NCBI RefSeq assembly: GCF_000970675.1
Contig: NZ_LAJA01000006.1
Span: forward strand, 62,001-126,000
Direction of reading: 5' to 3'
From: Domibacillus tundrae
Lineage (GTDB): Bacteria > Bacillota > Bacilli > Bacillales > Domibacillaceae
DNA length: 64,000 bases
Of the stretch, positions 42,079 through 51,724 are shown piece after piece (position 1 is the stretch's first letter; each line of letters opens with the position of its first letter). The notes below the pieces were generated by a model. That model did no database searches, was not told the origin of the DNA, and saw only the letters and a list, made by a program, of their open reading frames with translations. The position numbers were made by a program, and so were the translations under genes.

Positions 42079-42285
42079 TTACACAACATCGTATCCTTGG
42101 TCATCAATCGTTTCTTTAATTTGATCGAGTGTTACTTTTGAGGCGTCGTATTGAACATCTACTTTATTTTCGTCCAGATGAACGCTCACAGACTGAACTC
42201 CATCCAGTTTGCCGACGCTTCCTTCTACCGCTTTTACACAATGTCCGCATGACATGCCCTGCACATTTAATATCGTTTGTTCCAT
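42079..42285 (-). CDS. copZ: Copper chaperone CopZ
   Basis: A 68-residue heavy-metal-associated protein with the MxCxxC site in [18 protein letters not shown] and a normal beta-alpha-beta pattern ending [12 protein letters not shown]. It carries Cu(I) to CopA. The ATG at 42283-42285 follows GAAGGGA; an ATG six codons earlier is possible. It lies between csoR and copA. Confidence 0.94.
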   Translation of the reverse strand: MEQTILNVQGMSCGHCVKAVEGSVGKLDGVQSVSVHLDENKVDVQYDASKVTLDQIKETIDDQGYDVV

Positions 42286-42302
42286 TCCAATCGTTCCCTT
42301 CA

Positions 42303-42623
42303 TTATTTTTTCATTAATCGCTGAATCGTCACAAGCAGTTCATCGATGATTTCTTCATCGCCTTCTTGAATGCGTTCGACGACACAGCTTTTCAAATGGC
42401 CTTCAAGCAATAGTTTCGCCACGCTGTTTAGTGCTGATTGTGTGGCGGAAATTTGCGTAATAATATCGTCACAGTAAACGTCTTTTTCAATTAATCCTTT
42501 AATGCCGCGGATTTGCCCTTCCACCCGGTTCAGCCGAGTCACCAAGTTTTTCTTCGTTGCCTCAGAATGATGGCTTTTCCGGTCAGACAGAGAACCGCAA
42601 GCGTAAAGGTCCATTTCTTCCAT
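42303..42623 (-). CDS. csoR: Copper-sensing repressor CsoR
   Basis: A 106-residue helical regulator of the CsoR/RcnR family. The Cu(I) ligands are visible as Cys in DVYCDDII and His and Cys in LEGHLKSCVVE; LVTRLNRVEGQIRGIKGLIE is the family helix. Copper binding releases it from DNA. AAGGAGG precedes the ATG. Operator-like sites lie before its own gene (42652-42668) and before copA. Confidence 0.95.
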   Translation of the reverse strand: MEEMDLYACGSLSDRKSHHSEATKKNLVTRLNRVEGQIRGIKGLIEKDVYCDDIITQISATQSALNSVAKLLLEGHLKSCVVERIQEGDEEIIDELLVTIQRLMKK

Positions 42624-42651
42624 CCCATCCGCCTCCTTAACAACAATTTAC

Positions 42652-42668
42652 TATACCCCCCTATCGTA
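42652..42668 (-). promoter_or_regulatory. CsoR operator candidate and -10 region before csoR
   Basis: The minus strand shows ATAGGGGGGTATAG, matching the G-tract form of CsoR operators, next to a TATAGT -10-like box. It is 29 bp upstream of the csoR start. Confidence 0.5.
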
Positions 42669-42691
42669 TGTAAAGCATTTTGCTTACGTCT

Positions 42692-42886
42692 CTATTCCTT
42701 TTTCGTTTTTTTCGAAAATCGCTTGAACAAAAAGGCCGGCATCACCGGTACAATCAAAAACAAACAAATACAGAGAAGCGATTCCATTCGATAATGCCCA
42801 AGATAACGGGTATGAAAAGCGGTGCTGGATAACGTCATACAGCCGATGCCCAGTAAAATAAAAAATGCGGGAAGCATCTTTTTCAT
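42692..42886 (-). CDS. Small membrane protein, end of the two-component operon
   Basis: A 64-residue protein with two hydrophobic segments (FFILLGIGCMTLSSTAF and LLCICLFLIVPVMPAFLF) and a basic tail. Its start overlaps the histidine kinase stop by 4 bp, so it is translated with the kinase. It may modulate or cap the sensor; family unknown. Confidence 0.65.
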   Translation of the reverse strand: MKKMLPAFFILLGIGCMTLSSTAFHTRYLGHYRMESLLCICLFLIVPVMPAFLFKRFSKKTKKE

Positions 42887-44292
42887 TTTTCTTCACCTGC
42901 ATTCCGTTCCAATGGAAAAGATAAAATAAATTCCGTTCCTTTCCCTATTTCACTTTCGACTTGAATATCCCCATTTAATCGCTCAACAAGATCTTTCACA
43001 ATCGCAAGCCCAAGCCCTGTCCCTCCGGATGCGCGGGAACGGGATTTTTCCACCCGGTAAAACCGTTCAAAAATAAAAGGCATATCTTCTTCTTGAATCC
43101 CCATTCCTTCGTCCTTCACGAAAAGAATAAATCGGCTCTTTTTGGTACGCGTGTAGATGTGAATATTTGTTTCCACTTCACTGTACCGGATCGCATTTTC
43201 AACGATATTCAAAACGGCCTGTTCAAGCCGGATCGGATCAATGTGGAGCTTCAATAACTCACTGGAAGTGTCTAAAATAACATCGATCTTTTTTTCTGAT
43301 GCCTTCAGTCTGGCTTTGGCGATAGCGCTTTTCAATACATCATCCACTTCAACCCATTCCGGATGCAGATCCAATTTTCCTTCTTCCATTTTGGCCAGCT
43401 CAAACAAATCATTAATCAGTGCTGTCAGTCGTTTTGACTCGTCTTCAATAATGGCCGCATACTGCTGTTTTTCCGCTTCGTTTTCTATCATGCCTTTTCT
43501 GAGCACTTCCGAATACCCTTTAATATACGAAATTGGTGTCCGCAGTTCATGTGAAATGTTGGCGAAAAACTCACTTCGGCTCGTCCTGTATTGCTTCAGC
43601 TCTCGTCCAAGGTCATTAATGGCAACAGCCAATGTGCCCACTTCATCTCTTGTCGTAACAGGCAGCACCGTCGATAATTTTCCGCGCGCCATGTCGCGTG
43701 CCGCTTTTTCCATTTGCAAAAGCGGTGAGGCCAGACGCCGCGAAATAAAATACGTGAAACCCACAGCGATCAACAGCGCGCCGACAGCAGAGACGAACAG
43801 CCATTTTCTGACTTCCTTAATCGATTGCTGCACACCGTCCATATTGGATGCAACAACCAGGCCGCCGTTCACTTCACCATCTATAACAATTGGTTTCCCG
43901 GCTAAAAAAAGCGGCTGTGCGGACGATGTATACTCAAGCCCGACAGACCGGTTTTGTGCGATCGGAGCAAATAATTCGGTCATGACACGGCTTCCTTCTT
44001 GAAAGGAGGCGCCTGCAGTTGAACGCAAAATGACCCCTTCTTTGTTAAAAATGAGGAAATCAGCATTGATTAAATCGGACAGCATATCAAACATATGGTA
44101 CGAATTCACATCTTCCACGTCCGTAATCATTGCTGAATACTGGCCGGCAAAATATTCGGTCTGCTTTTGCTGCTGATTTGTGTAAAACGACGTAAATAGT
44201 TGATCAATCGTATACATAAGCGGAAGCAATACGACCAGAAACAGCACGATAATACTGCCCCCGAGCTTGACTGTAATACTGTTCCATTTCAT
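42883..44292 (-). CDS. Sensor histidine kinase
   Basis: A 469-residue kinase with membrane helices at about 10-32 and 165-185. An extracytoplasmic sensor of about 130 residues lies between them, followed by HAMP (about 190-240). The phosphoacceptor segment is FFANISHELRTPISYIKGYSE, and the ATPase domain has NIVENAIRYS, DEGMGI and GGTGLGLAIVKDL. The sensor region has no obvious Cys or His-rich metal site. It overlaps its response regulator gene by 4 bp. The setting between the copper operon and a Met/His-rich lipoprotein suggests copper or envelope-stress sensing, by inference. Confidence 0.92.
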   Translation of the reverse strand: MKWNSITVKLGGSIIVLFLVVLLPLMYTIDQLFTSFYTNQQQKQTEYFAGQYSAMITDVEDVNSYHMFDMLSDLINADFLIFNKEGVILRSTAGASFQEGSRVMTELFAPIAQNRSVGLEYTSSAQPLFLAGKPIVIDGEVNGGLVVASNMDGVQQSIKEVRKWLFVSAVGALLIAVGFTYFISRRLASPLLQMEKAARDMARGKLSTVLPVTTRDEVGTLAVAINDLGRELKQYRTSRSEFFANISHELRTPISYIKGYSEVLRKGMIENEAEKQQYAAIIEDESKRLTALINDLFELAKMEEGKLDLHPEWVEVDDVLKSAIAKARLKASEKKIDVILDTSSELLKLHIDPIRLEQAVLNIVENAIRYSEVETNIHIYTRTKKSRFILFVKDEGMGIQEEDMPFIFERFYRVEKSRSRASGGTGLGLAIVKDLVERLNGDIQVESEIGKGTEFILSFPLERNAGEEK

Positions 44293-44993
44293 GATGGCTG
44301 CCCCGGTTCTTGAAATTTATAGCCGACGCCCCATACGGTTTGAATCGGATCATATCGTGTGCCGGCCTCGCGAATTTTGGTCCGGATGTTTTTTACATGG
44401 CTGTCTACCGTCCGCGTATCACGGCGGTCCGCAAATCCCCACAAGCGGTCCAGCAGCATATCACGTGTAAATACGCGTTTCGGACTGAGGGCGAGCGTTT
44501 CAATAAATTCGTACTCTTTTGGCGTTAAATCCAGCTTTTCTCCATTTATGAATACTTCATAGCTTTGCCGGTTGATCGTAAAAAAACCATTGCCAAATGT
44601 AACCGGGCTGTCCTCTGAAAGCGGCGTTTGCACATCAGAGCGTCGAAGCAGGGCTTTCACTCTCGCCAACAGCTCTTCCGGATCAAAGGGCTTCACTAAA
44701 TAATCATCCGCCCCGATTTCCAGTCCCCGTACTTTATCCTTCACTTCATTTCTCGCCGTCAGCATTAAAATCGGCATTGCATGGCGCTCTCTAATCACCC
44801 GGCACGTTTCCCAGCCGTCCATGTCCGGCATCATGACATCAAGCAAAATCAAGTCAACCGTCCGTTTTTGAATAACTAAAACGGCTTCTTTTCCGCTGGC
44901 ACACTCTGTTACGTCGTACTCTTTTTTTAAGTGAATCGCAAGCAGGTTTCTCATTTCCCATTCATCATCGACAATCAAAATCGATTTTTTCAT
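44289..44993 (-). CDS. OmpR/PhoB-type response regulator
   Basis: A 234-residue regulator. The receiver has the acidic DDE cluster (LIVDDEWEM), phosphoacceptor Asp in LILLDVMMPDMDGW, and the Thr/Lys switch in MLTARN and YLVKPFD. The winged-helix output has LTPKEYEFIETLALSPKRVFTRDMLLDRLWG and RTVDSHVKNIRTKI. AAGGGG precedes the ATG. It is paired with the following kinase and preceded on the same strand by the lipoprotein gene. Confidence 0.94.
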   Translation of the reverse strand: MKKSILIVDDEWEMRNLLAIHLKKEYDVTECASGKEAVLVIQKRTVDLILLDVMMPDMDGWETCRVIRERHAMPILMLTARNEVKDKVRGLEIGADDYLVKPFDPEELLARVKALLRRSDVQTPLSEDSPVTFGNGFFTINRQSYEVFINGEKLDLTPKEYEFIETLALSPKRVFTRDMLLDRLWGFADRRDTRTVDSHVKNIRTKIREAGTRYDPIQTVWGVGYKFQEPGQPS

Positions 44994-45070
44994 CTGTCCA
45001 TACCCCTTATCGTGTACCGGTTACTACAAGTGTAGTACGATTCAAGCCTGCCTGCATAATCAGGTGCTTG

Positions 45071-46360
45071 TTAGTGACTGCCATGCCCTTCGCCGTCCGC
45101 CTGCACAATTTCCAGCTTATCATCCAGAATACCTTGTGTTTCAAATGAAATAGAATCCTGTCCGCCAGCAATAAATCCATGATTGTACGGACCCTGCGTC
45201 GGATCTTCTTCAAACGTTGGCTTGATCGTGGCAAGGAAGTCATAGACCGGTTCCGTTACTTTCCCTTCTTCAAGCCATAAAACCGGCGCATGTTTGCCTA
45301 AATGGGAAAATGGAGCGGCCGCCAGCGCTAAATCGGGTGTCGCGCTCGAAACAAACGATACACCGTGACCAGGCTCGGTTAATCCCCAGCCAAATGATGT
45401 TTCTTCATCTTTAAATTTGGCAAATTCAATGGAAGTTGATACCGGGTCTTCTCCTGCGATTCTCGTCACCTTCCCATATTCATTCAGTTCTGTTTCAATT
45501 TCTTTTGAAATAACTGAATCCGGTCCGAGTAAATAAAGCGACGCATTTTCACGCTGCCCAAGCGCTTGTTTTGTTGCTTCCGGAATCCCGCCTTTCGTCA
45601 CGTACAGAACCGGCTCCGGCATATGGGCAATCCAGTTAATAGCAGGGATGGAGAAAGCTTTTGCTACTTCGTCCGCTGAGACGATAATTACGCTTTCCGG
45701 ATACTTGTCTCCTGAAACGGATGCATATTTTTCATCAACAGCCGCCGCAAACTGGGCCGGGTCCGTTTCTTCTATCGCTTCTACTTGAAAGCCTTCAAGC
45801 TGGCTTTTTACCCCTTCCGATAAGTCGCCCATGATCATCACCTGCGTGCCTTCTTCATTGCCTTTTGGGTTAAGCCGCTTGATTTCATTTAATGTATCCG
45901 TTGATAATTCATTTTTATCGGTAACCAGTATAGGTCCGTTGTTTGGATGATGAATGAGGTCTGCCGCTGCCAAGGTTATTTGCCAGCTGTCATCCGGTAC
46001 TAAAATAACCGTGCCCGGCTGGCTTTCTGTGTGTGTTGCCGGCCAAATCGTCTGCGATACAAGAACAGATGCCCGCACCGGGTCCTGTGCGTCAAGACGC
46101 GTTGTGTTTTTTGTATTCATGACCTGCACATTTTCCGCCGCGTTTTCGTTCATCGTCTCCGGCGCAGCCGCAAATTGAGCAAGCATATCATTGGAGACTT
46201 CAGTGCTTCCTTGCGAATTTCCCATATTTTTATCCGTGTTTTCATGATTCATATTTTCATGATCCATGCCGTCCATCTTGTCTGTTTCATCTTTGCTGCA
46301 TGCTGCAAGCGCTGTTGAAAGTGCTGCGGTTAAAACCAGTCCTTTAAATGCTTTTTTCAT
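45071..46360 (-). CDS. Lipoprotein with Met/His-rich head and cell-wall-binding repeat 2 domains
   Basis: A 429-residue lipoprotein; the ATG at 46358-46360 follows GGGGGAA. The lipobox is ALAAC at about residue 21. Just after it comes a Met/His/Asp-rich stretch (KMDGMDHENMNHENTDKNMG), the composition of extracellular copper-binding proteins. The rest shows tandem cell-wall-binding-repeat-2-like units (VILVPDDSWQITLAAADLIH, GPILVTDKNELSTDTLNEIK, VMIMGDLSEGV, SLYLLGPDSVI). The C-terminus ends GEGHGSH. It sits 77 bp before the response regulator gene, so it is likely a target or co-sensor of the two-component system. Confidence 0.8.
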   Translation of the reverse strand: MKKAFKGLVLTAALSTALAACSKDETDKMDGMDHENMNHENTDKNMGNSQGSTEVSNDMLAQFAAAPETMNENAAENVQVMNTKNTTRLDAQDPVRASVLVSQTIWPATHTESQPGTVILVPDDSWQITLAAADLIHHPNNGPILVTDKNELSTDTLNEIKRLNPKGNEEGTQVMIMGDLSEGVKSQLEGFQVEAIEETDPAQFAAAVDEKYASVSGDKYPESVIIVSADEVAKAFSIPAINWIAHMPEPVLYVTKGGIPEATKQALGQRENASLYLLGPDSVISKEIETELNEYGKVTRIAGEDPVSTSIEFAKFKDEETSFGWGLTEPGHGVSFVSSATPDLALAAAPFSHLGKHAPVLWLEEGKVTEPVYDFLATIKPTFEEDPTQGPYNHGFIAGGQDSISFETQGILDDKLEIVQADGEGHGSH

Positions 46361-46482
46361 GTTCATTTCCCCCATTCATGTAGGTGTTTTCTTTTACTGT
46401 ACCTGGGAAATGTGCAGAATCTATGGATTTTGTTTTTTGTGTGTAAAGAAAAAGGAGACGGTTAAAAGAAGAAGGAATTGGG

Positions 46483-46587
46483 ATGAACGAACAACATGTA
46501 AAAGAGTGTATTCAAGCTTGTCTGAAGTGCTTAGAAGCGTGCAACACATGTTTTGATCAATGCCTGCAGGAAGCAGATGTGAAATAG
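46483..46587 (+). CDS. 34-residue peptide matching the first helix of Csp/DUF326 copper-storage proteins
   Basis: The frame MNEQHVKECIQACLKCLEAC then NTCFDQCLQEADVK has Cys at regular four- or seven-residue steps, as in helix 1 of four-helix copper-storage proteins. Intact relatives are about 100-115 residues with three more helices. Here a TAG follows, and a terminator begins at once. GAAGGA lies six bases before the ATG. It is either a truncated gene or a deliberate miniature. It faces away from the lipoprotein gene across 122 bp. Confidence 0.7.
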   Translation: MNEQHVKECIQACLKCLEACNTCFDQCLQEADVK

Positions 46588-46624
46588 AAAAAAGCCGGAG
46601 GGATTTTTCTCCAGCTTTTTTTCT
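46588..46624. terminator. Two-way terminator
   Basis: AAAAAAGCcGGAG pairs with CTCCaGCTTTTTTT over eight bases, serving the short Cys-rich gene and the converging YnfA gene. Confidence 0.85.
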
Positions 46625-46629
46625 TTTTC

Positions 46630-46965
46630 TTAATGCCGCGGTGCCCAAAGCATAACTGCTACACCGACGAGGCAGATGCCTGCTCCAATCCAATCGTACA
46701 GATCCGGTGCTTTTTTGTCGACACCCCATCCCCATAAAACGGACAAAACAATAAACACACCGCCGTAAGCAGCGTAAACACGGCCAAATGAAGGAAATGT
46801 TTGAAACGTTGCAATGACCCCATATAATGCTAACGCGACACCGCCAACAATTCCCCACGTAAATGGCCTGCCTTCTCTGAGCCAAAGCCAGATAAGATAG
46901 CCACCGCCGATTTCCGCCAAGCCGGCTAATAAAAACATCATCATTGAATACAGCACTTTTCTCAC
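46630..46965 (-). CDS. YnfA/UPF0060 family membrane protein
   Basis: A 111-residue protein with four membrane helices. Signatures are [56 protein letters not shown], and [20 protein letters not shown]. The family is SMR-related and of uncertain function. It follows the CDF exporter gene by 6 bp, forming an operon. Confidence 0.93.
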   Translation of the reverse strand: MRKVLYSMMMFLLAGLAEIGGGYLIWLWLREGRPFTWGIVGGVALALYGVIATFQTFPSFGRVYAAYGGVFIVLSVLWGWGVDKKAPDLYDWIGAGICLVGVAVMLWAPRH

Positions 46966-46971
46966 ACTTTC

Positions 46972-47871
46972 TTAATTGCAAGTTTCGCAGCCCGCGATTC
47001 CTTCTTTATCAATTTGAATGGTCACATGATGCAGCTCAAATTCATCGTGCAGCATTTTTTTTGCTTTTGAAAGAACCATCTGCTCGTCTTCACTTTCTTT
47101 TACGACCAAATGACAGCTGATCGCCGGAAAATCAGATGTAATAGACCAAATATGCAGGTCGTGAACACTTTGGACTTCATGTAATGAGAGAAGCTTCTCT
47201 TTTACGTTGTCGGAGTCGATATTAGACGGTGCCCCCTCCATCAAAATGTGAACTGAATCCCGTGCGACCCGACACCCGCTTATAATAATCAAAACGGCCA
47301 CAATGATACTCGCGATCGGATCGGCGATATTCCAGCCGAAAAATAAAATAAGCAGCGCGGCCAAAATGGCGCCGACCGAACCAAGCAGATCGCCTAACAC
47401 ATGAAGAAAAGCGCTTCTGACATTAAGGTTTTCATCTTTATCCCCTCTCATCAGGATAAATGCCGCTGCGATATTCACGACCAGTCCAAGTGTCGAAATA
47501 ACGAGCATTCCTGTACTAACCACTTCCGGGGGATTCATAAGCCGCTGGTATGCTTCAAAAAAGATATAAACCGAGATGGCGATTAATGTGATTCCATTAA
47601 TAAACGCCGCTAAAATTTCAAACCGCTTGTAGCCGTATGTTTTTTTGCTGGAGGCTGCCTTTTCACCTAATGTCATCGCCGCATAGCTGAGACCAAGCGC
47701 TGCGGCATCGCTCAGCATATGCCCCGCATCGGACATGAGCGCCAAACTGTTTGTTAAAATACCGCCAATGACCTCGACAATCATAAAAGAAGCAATTAGG
47801 AAAAACGCCCATTTTAACGCTGATTTATTATTGCTTCCATGGTGATGATGATCATGAGAATGTCCCATCAC
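46972..47871 (-). CDS. czcD: Cation diffusion facilitator (Zn/Cd/Co exporter, CzcD-like)
   Basis: A 299-residue exporter. The start is His-rich (HSHDHHHHG). Membrane metal sites are HMLSDAAALGLSYAA and HVLGDLLGSVGAI, and the cytosolic domain contains LHIWSITSDFPAISCHLVV. It exports Zn, Cd or Co in exchange for protons. The start may be GTG (47869-47871) or the adjacent ATG. It is divergent from cadC, with CadC-type operators in between. Confidence 0.94.
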   Translation of the reverse strand: MMGHSHDHHHHGSNNKSALKWAFFLIASFMIVEVIGGILTNSLALMSDAGHMLSDAAALGLSYAAMTLGEKAASSKKTYGYKRFEILAAFINGITLIAISVYIFFEAYQRLMNPPEVVSTGMLVISTLGLVVNIAAAFILMRGDKDENLNVRSAFLHVLGDLLGSVGAILAALLILFFGWNIADPIASIIVAVLIIISGCRVARDSVHILMEGAPSNIDSDNVKEKLLSLHEVQSVHDLHIWSITSDFPAISCHLVVKESEDEQMVLSKAKKMLHDEFELHHVTIQIDKEGIAGCETCN

Positions 47872-47904
47872 ATTTCACACTCCTTTTGGCCTTTCTTTAT
47901 TTAT

Positions 47905-47924
47905 ATTCAAATAATCATTTGAAT
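47905..47924. promoter_or_regulatory. CadC/CzrA-type operator 1
   Basis: ATTCAAATAATCATTTGAAT is a perfect palindrome of the TCAAAT-ATTTGA class bound by ArsR-type metal sensors. It lies 34 bp before the CDF gene. Confidence 0.8.
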
Positions 47925-47970
47925 GTGTGATTGACTTTTTTTCACCCCCATCATACACTAAATATAGACA

Positions 47971-47989
47971 ATCAAACAACTATTTGAAT
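47971..47989. promoter_or_regulatory. CadC/CzrA-type operator 2
   Basis: ATCAAACAACTATTTGAAT is an imperfect copy of the same operator, just upstream of cadC and overlapping its ribosome-site region. Confidence 0.75.
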
Positions 47990-48000
47990 GAGGTGGCGGA

Positions 48001-48369
48001 ATGACCGTAAAACCCGTTAATGATACATGTGAAACCAATTGTTTTAACGAAGATGTAGTCGGACGTGTTCAGTCGAAAATAGAAGATGTAAGCGGCGTTG
48101 AATTGCTTTTTAAAGCCTTATCGGACGCAACCCGCTTGAAAATTGTTTACGCGCTGACGATTGAAGAGGAACTTTGTGTGTGTGATGTGGCCGAAATTAT
48201 TGGCTCCACCACAGCAACGGCTTCTCACCATTTGCGCCTGCTCCGCAACATGGGGCTTGCTAAGTACCGAAAAGAAGGAAAAATGGTTTATTACTCTGTA
48301 AAAGACAATCATGTTCACCAGCTGGTCAGCATTGCACTTGAGCATGCCAGAGAGGACTGGAGGCGATGA
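48001..48369 (+). CDS. cadC: ArsR/SmtB-family metal sensor CadC
   Basis: A 122-residue winged-helix repressor. The N-terminal Cys (DTCETNC) and the ELCVCDVAE motif together make the four-Cys Cd/Pb/Zn site of CadC. The recognition helix is [31 protein letters not shown]. Metal binding releases it from the two operators upstream. It overlaps cadA by 4 bp. Confidence 0.95.
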   Translation: MTVKPVNDTCETNCFNEDVVGRVQSKIEDVSGVELLFKALSDATRLKIVYALTIEEELCVCDVAEIIGSTTATASHHLRLLRNMGLAKYRKEGKMVYYSVKDNHVHQLVSIALEHAREDWRR

Positions 48370-50480
48370 GTGAAGAAACAAAGCATGTTTACCGGCTTCA
48401 AGGCTTGTCGTGTGCCAATTGCGCTGCCAAGTTTGAAAAAAATATTCGCGATATCCAAACGGTTGAAGATGTCCAGCTGAATTTTGGTGCATCAAAAGTT
48501 GCGATCGTCGGCGATGCATCTGTTGAACAACTCGAAGCCGCCGGCGCGTTTGACGGCATTAAAGTGTACCCAGAGCGTGAAAAATTCAACGAAGAAAAAG
48601 TTCCGTTCTGGCAAAAGCGCGAAAACAAAAACACAATGGTCTCGCTGTTTTTTCTAATCTTTGGCTATATTTCCACCTTTTCTGCCGGCGAAAGCAGCCT
48701 TGTGACAATCACGATCTTTGCGCTTTCGATTTTAATTGGCGGCTATGATTTATTTAAAGTCGGCTTGAAAAACTTAGTACGATTTGAATTTGATATGAAA
48801 ACGCTTATGACGGTCGCCATTATCGGTGCGGCGATCATCGGAGAATGGGGAGAAGGCGCTGTTGTCGTTTTTCTGTTTGCGTTAAGCGAAACGCTCGAAG
48901 GCTACTCAATGGACAAAGCCCGCCAGTCGATCCGCTCCCTCATGGACATTGCGCCGGATACCGCCCTTATTAAACGGGGCAATCAGGAGTTCCAGATTGC
49001 CGTCGAAGACATTCAAGTTGGCGACACGATGATCATTAAACCCGGTCAGAAAGTGGCGATGGATGGCGAAGTGATCAAAGGCCAGTCATCCATTAACCAA
49101 GCAGCTATTACAGGTGAATCGATCCCCGTTCATAAAAAAACAGGCGATGAAGTGTTTGCTGGGTCGCTTAATGAAGAAGGATTTTTAGAAGTGCGTGTCA
49201 CAAAGCTTGCTGAAGACACAACCATTGCAAAAATCATTCACTTAGTCGAAGAGGCACAGGCAGAACGCGCTCCGTCTCAAGCATTCGTCGACCGCTTCGC
49301 GAAATATTATACACCCGCTATTATGGGTATCGCCCTTCTCGTTGCGGTTCTTCCTCCTCTTTTCATAGGAGGCGGCTGGTCTGAATGGATTTATCGCGGC
49401 CTTGCCGTTCTCGTTGTCGGCTGTCCGTGCGCCCTTGTTATTTCAACACCCGTCGCCATTGTAACAGCGATCGGAAACGCAGCTAAAAATGGCGTCTTGA
49501 TTAAAGGCGGTATTCATTTGGAGGAAACAGGCCGTTTGAAGGTTGTCGCATTTGATAAAACGGGCACGTTAACAGAAGGAAAACCGGAAGTGACGGATAT
49601 TGCTTCATTGTCTGATATGACCGAACATGAACTTTTGTCCGTTGCTGCGGCGCTTGAGACGTTTTCCCAGCACCCGCTCGCATCCGCCATTCTCCGGAAA
49701 GCGGCTGCGGAAAAAGCAATGCTGTACACAGCTGATGATTTCCAGTCGTTAACCGGCAAAGGAGCCAAAGCGGCTATTAATGGCACAGTCTATTATATCG
49801 GCAGCCCAAAATTATTCGAAGACATGCTGGCTATTCCCGAACATGTACAGCAGAGCGTTTCTCAGCTGCAGGCGCAAGGAAAAACAGTCATGCTGATTGG
49901 AACCGGCGAAGAAATAAAAGGCTATACAGCCGTAGCGGACCAAGTGCGCGACAGCAGCTTATCGATTATCCAAAAGCTAAAAAAAATCGGCATCGAAAAA
50001 ACGGTCATGCTGACAGGCGACAACAAAGCGGCCGGTGCCTCCATTGGCAAACAGCTTGGACTAACCGACGTGCAGGCAGAGCTCATGCCCCAAGATAAAC
50101 TGGACGTGATCAAATCACTGCGAGCGCAACACGGACATGTCGCAATGGTCGGTGACGGCATTAACGATGCCCCGGCATTAGCCAGTGCCTCTGTCGGCAT
50201 CGCCATGGGCGGCGCGGGAACAGACACCGCACTTGAAACGGCCGATATTGCCCTCATGGCCGATGATTTGGAGAAGCTTCCTTATACGATCGCGCTCAGC
50301 CGAAAAACATTACACGTCATCAAGCAGAACATCGCGTTTGCATTCGGCCTGAAGCTCCTGGCGCTGCTGCTTATTATCCCGGGCTGGCTCACTCTTTGGA
50401 TGGCGGTTTTTGCTGACGTTGGCTCCACGTTAATTGTCGTCTTGAATTCAATGCGGTTAATGAAAACCAAATATAAATAA
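48366..50480 (+). CDS. cadA: Cd/Zn/Pb-exporting P1B-type ATPase CadA
   Basis: A 704-residue pump with one N-terminal metal domain ([17 protein letters not shown]), the membrane [13 protein letters not shown], phosphorylation site DKTGTLTEG, and [12 protein letters not shown]. The [17 protein letters not shown] end is typical of Zn/Cd pumps. Length is normal. It is coupled to cadC and expected to be induced by Cd, Zn or Pb. Confidence 0.95.
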   Translation: MSEETKHVYRLQGLSCANCAAKFEKNIRDIQTVEDVQLNFGASKVAIVGDASVEQLEAAGAFDGIKVYPEREKFNEEKVPFWQKRENKNTMVSLFFLIFGYISTFSAGESSLVTITIFALSILIGGYDLFKVGLKNLVRFEFDMKTLMTVAIIGAAIIGEWGEGAVVVFLFALSETLEGYSMDKARQSIRSLMDIAPDTALIKRGNQEFQIAVEDIQVGDTMIIKPGQKVAMDGEVIKGQSSINQAAITGESIPVHKKTGDEVFAGSLNEEGFLEVRVTKLAEDTTIAKIIHLVEEAQAERAPSQAFVDRFAKYYTPAIMGIALLVAVLPPLFIGGGWSEWIYRGLAVLVVGCPCALVISTPVAIVTAIGNAAKNGVLIKGGIHLEETGRLKVVAFDKTGTLTEGKPEVTDIASLSDMTEHELLSVAAALETFSQHPLASAILRKAAAEKAMLYTADDFQSLTGKGAKAAINGTVYYIGSPKLFEDMLAIPEHVQQSVSQLQAQGKTVMLIGTGEEIKGYTAVADQVRDSSLSIIQKLKKIGIEKTVMLTGDNKAAGASIGKQLGLTDVQAELMPQDKLDVIKSLRAQHGHVAMVGDGINDAPALASASVGIAMGGAGTDTALETADIALMADDLEKLPYTIALSRKTLHVIKQNIAFAFGLKLLALLLIIPGWLTLWMAVFADVGSTLIVVLNSMRLMKTKYK

Positions 50481-50579
50481 AGAAAAAATCAAGCGATCCA
50501 CACTTCCTCCATGCTTTTTTTAACACTAATCATCTTTAGCTCATAACCTGTTAAAAGGCACATGGAGGAGGTAAAATAA

Positions 50580-51491
50580 GTGTTTTCACATGAAAAAGCG
50601 TATCAGATATCTTTATTGAATTGGTGTAAAGAGGTTGAGCACCACTGGAAATCCGTACGGGAAAAAGCAGGTCATGTTGACGAAAAGGCTTTACAGCAAT
50701 GGGAAAAGACATTCTCTTCATTAAAAAAAGAAGTAGAAAAAGAAAATCCGAAACTGGGTTACCAAGCACTAGGCAATAAGGCAGCAGCTTTATATGCTCA
50801 GCTCAATCTCTTATTACGTCCGTCTGAATTAGCGCCCACTCAGAAGAAAAGTAAAAAACATCAAGTCGTTCCAATCGGAGGGCACCGCCTGCCTCCACTT
50901 CCTTATGCATATAATGCCTTAGAGCCTGTAATCTCAGAAGAAATTATGAAGCTTCATCACGATAAGCACCACCAAAGCTACGTAGACGGACTTAATAAAG
51001 CAGAGCTGGAAATGCAAAAAGCACGTAAAAGCGGCGATTTCAGCTTAATTAAACATTGGGAACGAGAAGCAGCGTTTCACGGTGCCGGTCATTACCTGCA
51101 CACGATTTTTTGGACAGTTATGAGCCCGAATGGCGGAGGCAACCCATCAGGTGACCTCAACAGAGCAATAACTGAAGCTTTTGGAAGCTTTGAGCAGTTT
51201 AAAAAGCACTTCTCAGAAGCAGCAAAAAATGTAGAAGGTGCCGGTTGGGCGATTCTCGTTTGGTCTCCCCGTTCTCATCGTTTAGAGATTTTAACGGCTG
51301 AAAAACATCAGAACCTGACTCAATGGGATGTTATTCCACTACTTGTTTTAGATGTTTGGGAACACGCCTATTATCTGCAATATAAAAACGAGCGCGCTAA
51401 ATATGTTGATGCCTGGTGGAAGATTGTCAATTGGAAAGAAGTTGAACGGCGGTTTAATAAAGCAAAAGAGATTATGTGGCATCCTTATTAA
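50580..51491 (+). CDS. Fe/Mn superoxide dismutase with N-terminal extension (SodF-like)
   Basis: A 303-residue protein starting at GTG (50580) after AGGAGG. Residues 1-95 are a helical extension. The dismutase part starts LPPLPYAYNALEPVISEEIM. Metal ligands are His in LHHDKHHQSYVDGLNKAE and HGAGHYLHTIFW, and Asp and His in LDVWEHAYYLQYKN. This two-part form matches B. subtilis SodF rather than SodA. It disposes of superoxide; the extension's role is unknown. Confidence 0.9.
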   Translation: MFSHEKAYQISLLNWCKEVEHHWKSVREKAGHVDEKALQQWEKTFSSLKKEVEKENPKLGYQALGNKAAALYAQLNLLLRPSELAPTQKKSKKHQVVPIGGHRLPPLPYAYNALEPVISEEIMKLHHDKHHQSYVDGLNKAELEMQKARKSGDFSLIKHWEREAAFHGAGHYLHTIFWTVMSPNGGGNPSGDLNRAITEAFGSFEQFKKHFSEAAKNVEGAGWAILVWSPRSHRLEILTAEKHQNLTQWDVIPLLVLDVWEHAYYLQYKNERAKYVDAWWKIVNWKEVERRFNKAKEIMWHPY

Positions 51492-51494
51492 AGT

Positions 51495-51531
51495 AAAAAG
51501 ACGGAGAGATAGCTTTTCTTTCCGTCTTTTT
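51495..51531 (+). terminator. Terminator after the dismutase gene
   Basis: AAAAAGACGGA pairs with TCCGTCTTTTT over a 15-base loop. Confidence 0.8.
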
Positions 51532-51724
51532 GCATGCAAATAGGAGACTTCTCTTCTTTGCCTTTTTCTTGTTCTAGAAATTTAGTAAGACAATCAATTT
51601 TCCCGGTTGAAGTTGAACTTTTGAAAAAAGACTGACAATCTCGTGAACAGTCAATGAAAAACGTGAATTCTGTCCATGCATCCGCTATCCTTAAAGAAAC
51701 GATATCCCTATATTGGAGGCATTT

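Noticed and set aside
46421-46981. Minus-strand 186-codon frame overlapping the YnfA gene
   Set aside because: It is out of frame with the clear YnfA protein, crosses a terminator and has no family resemblance.
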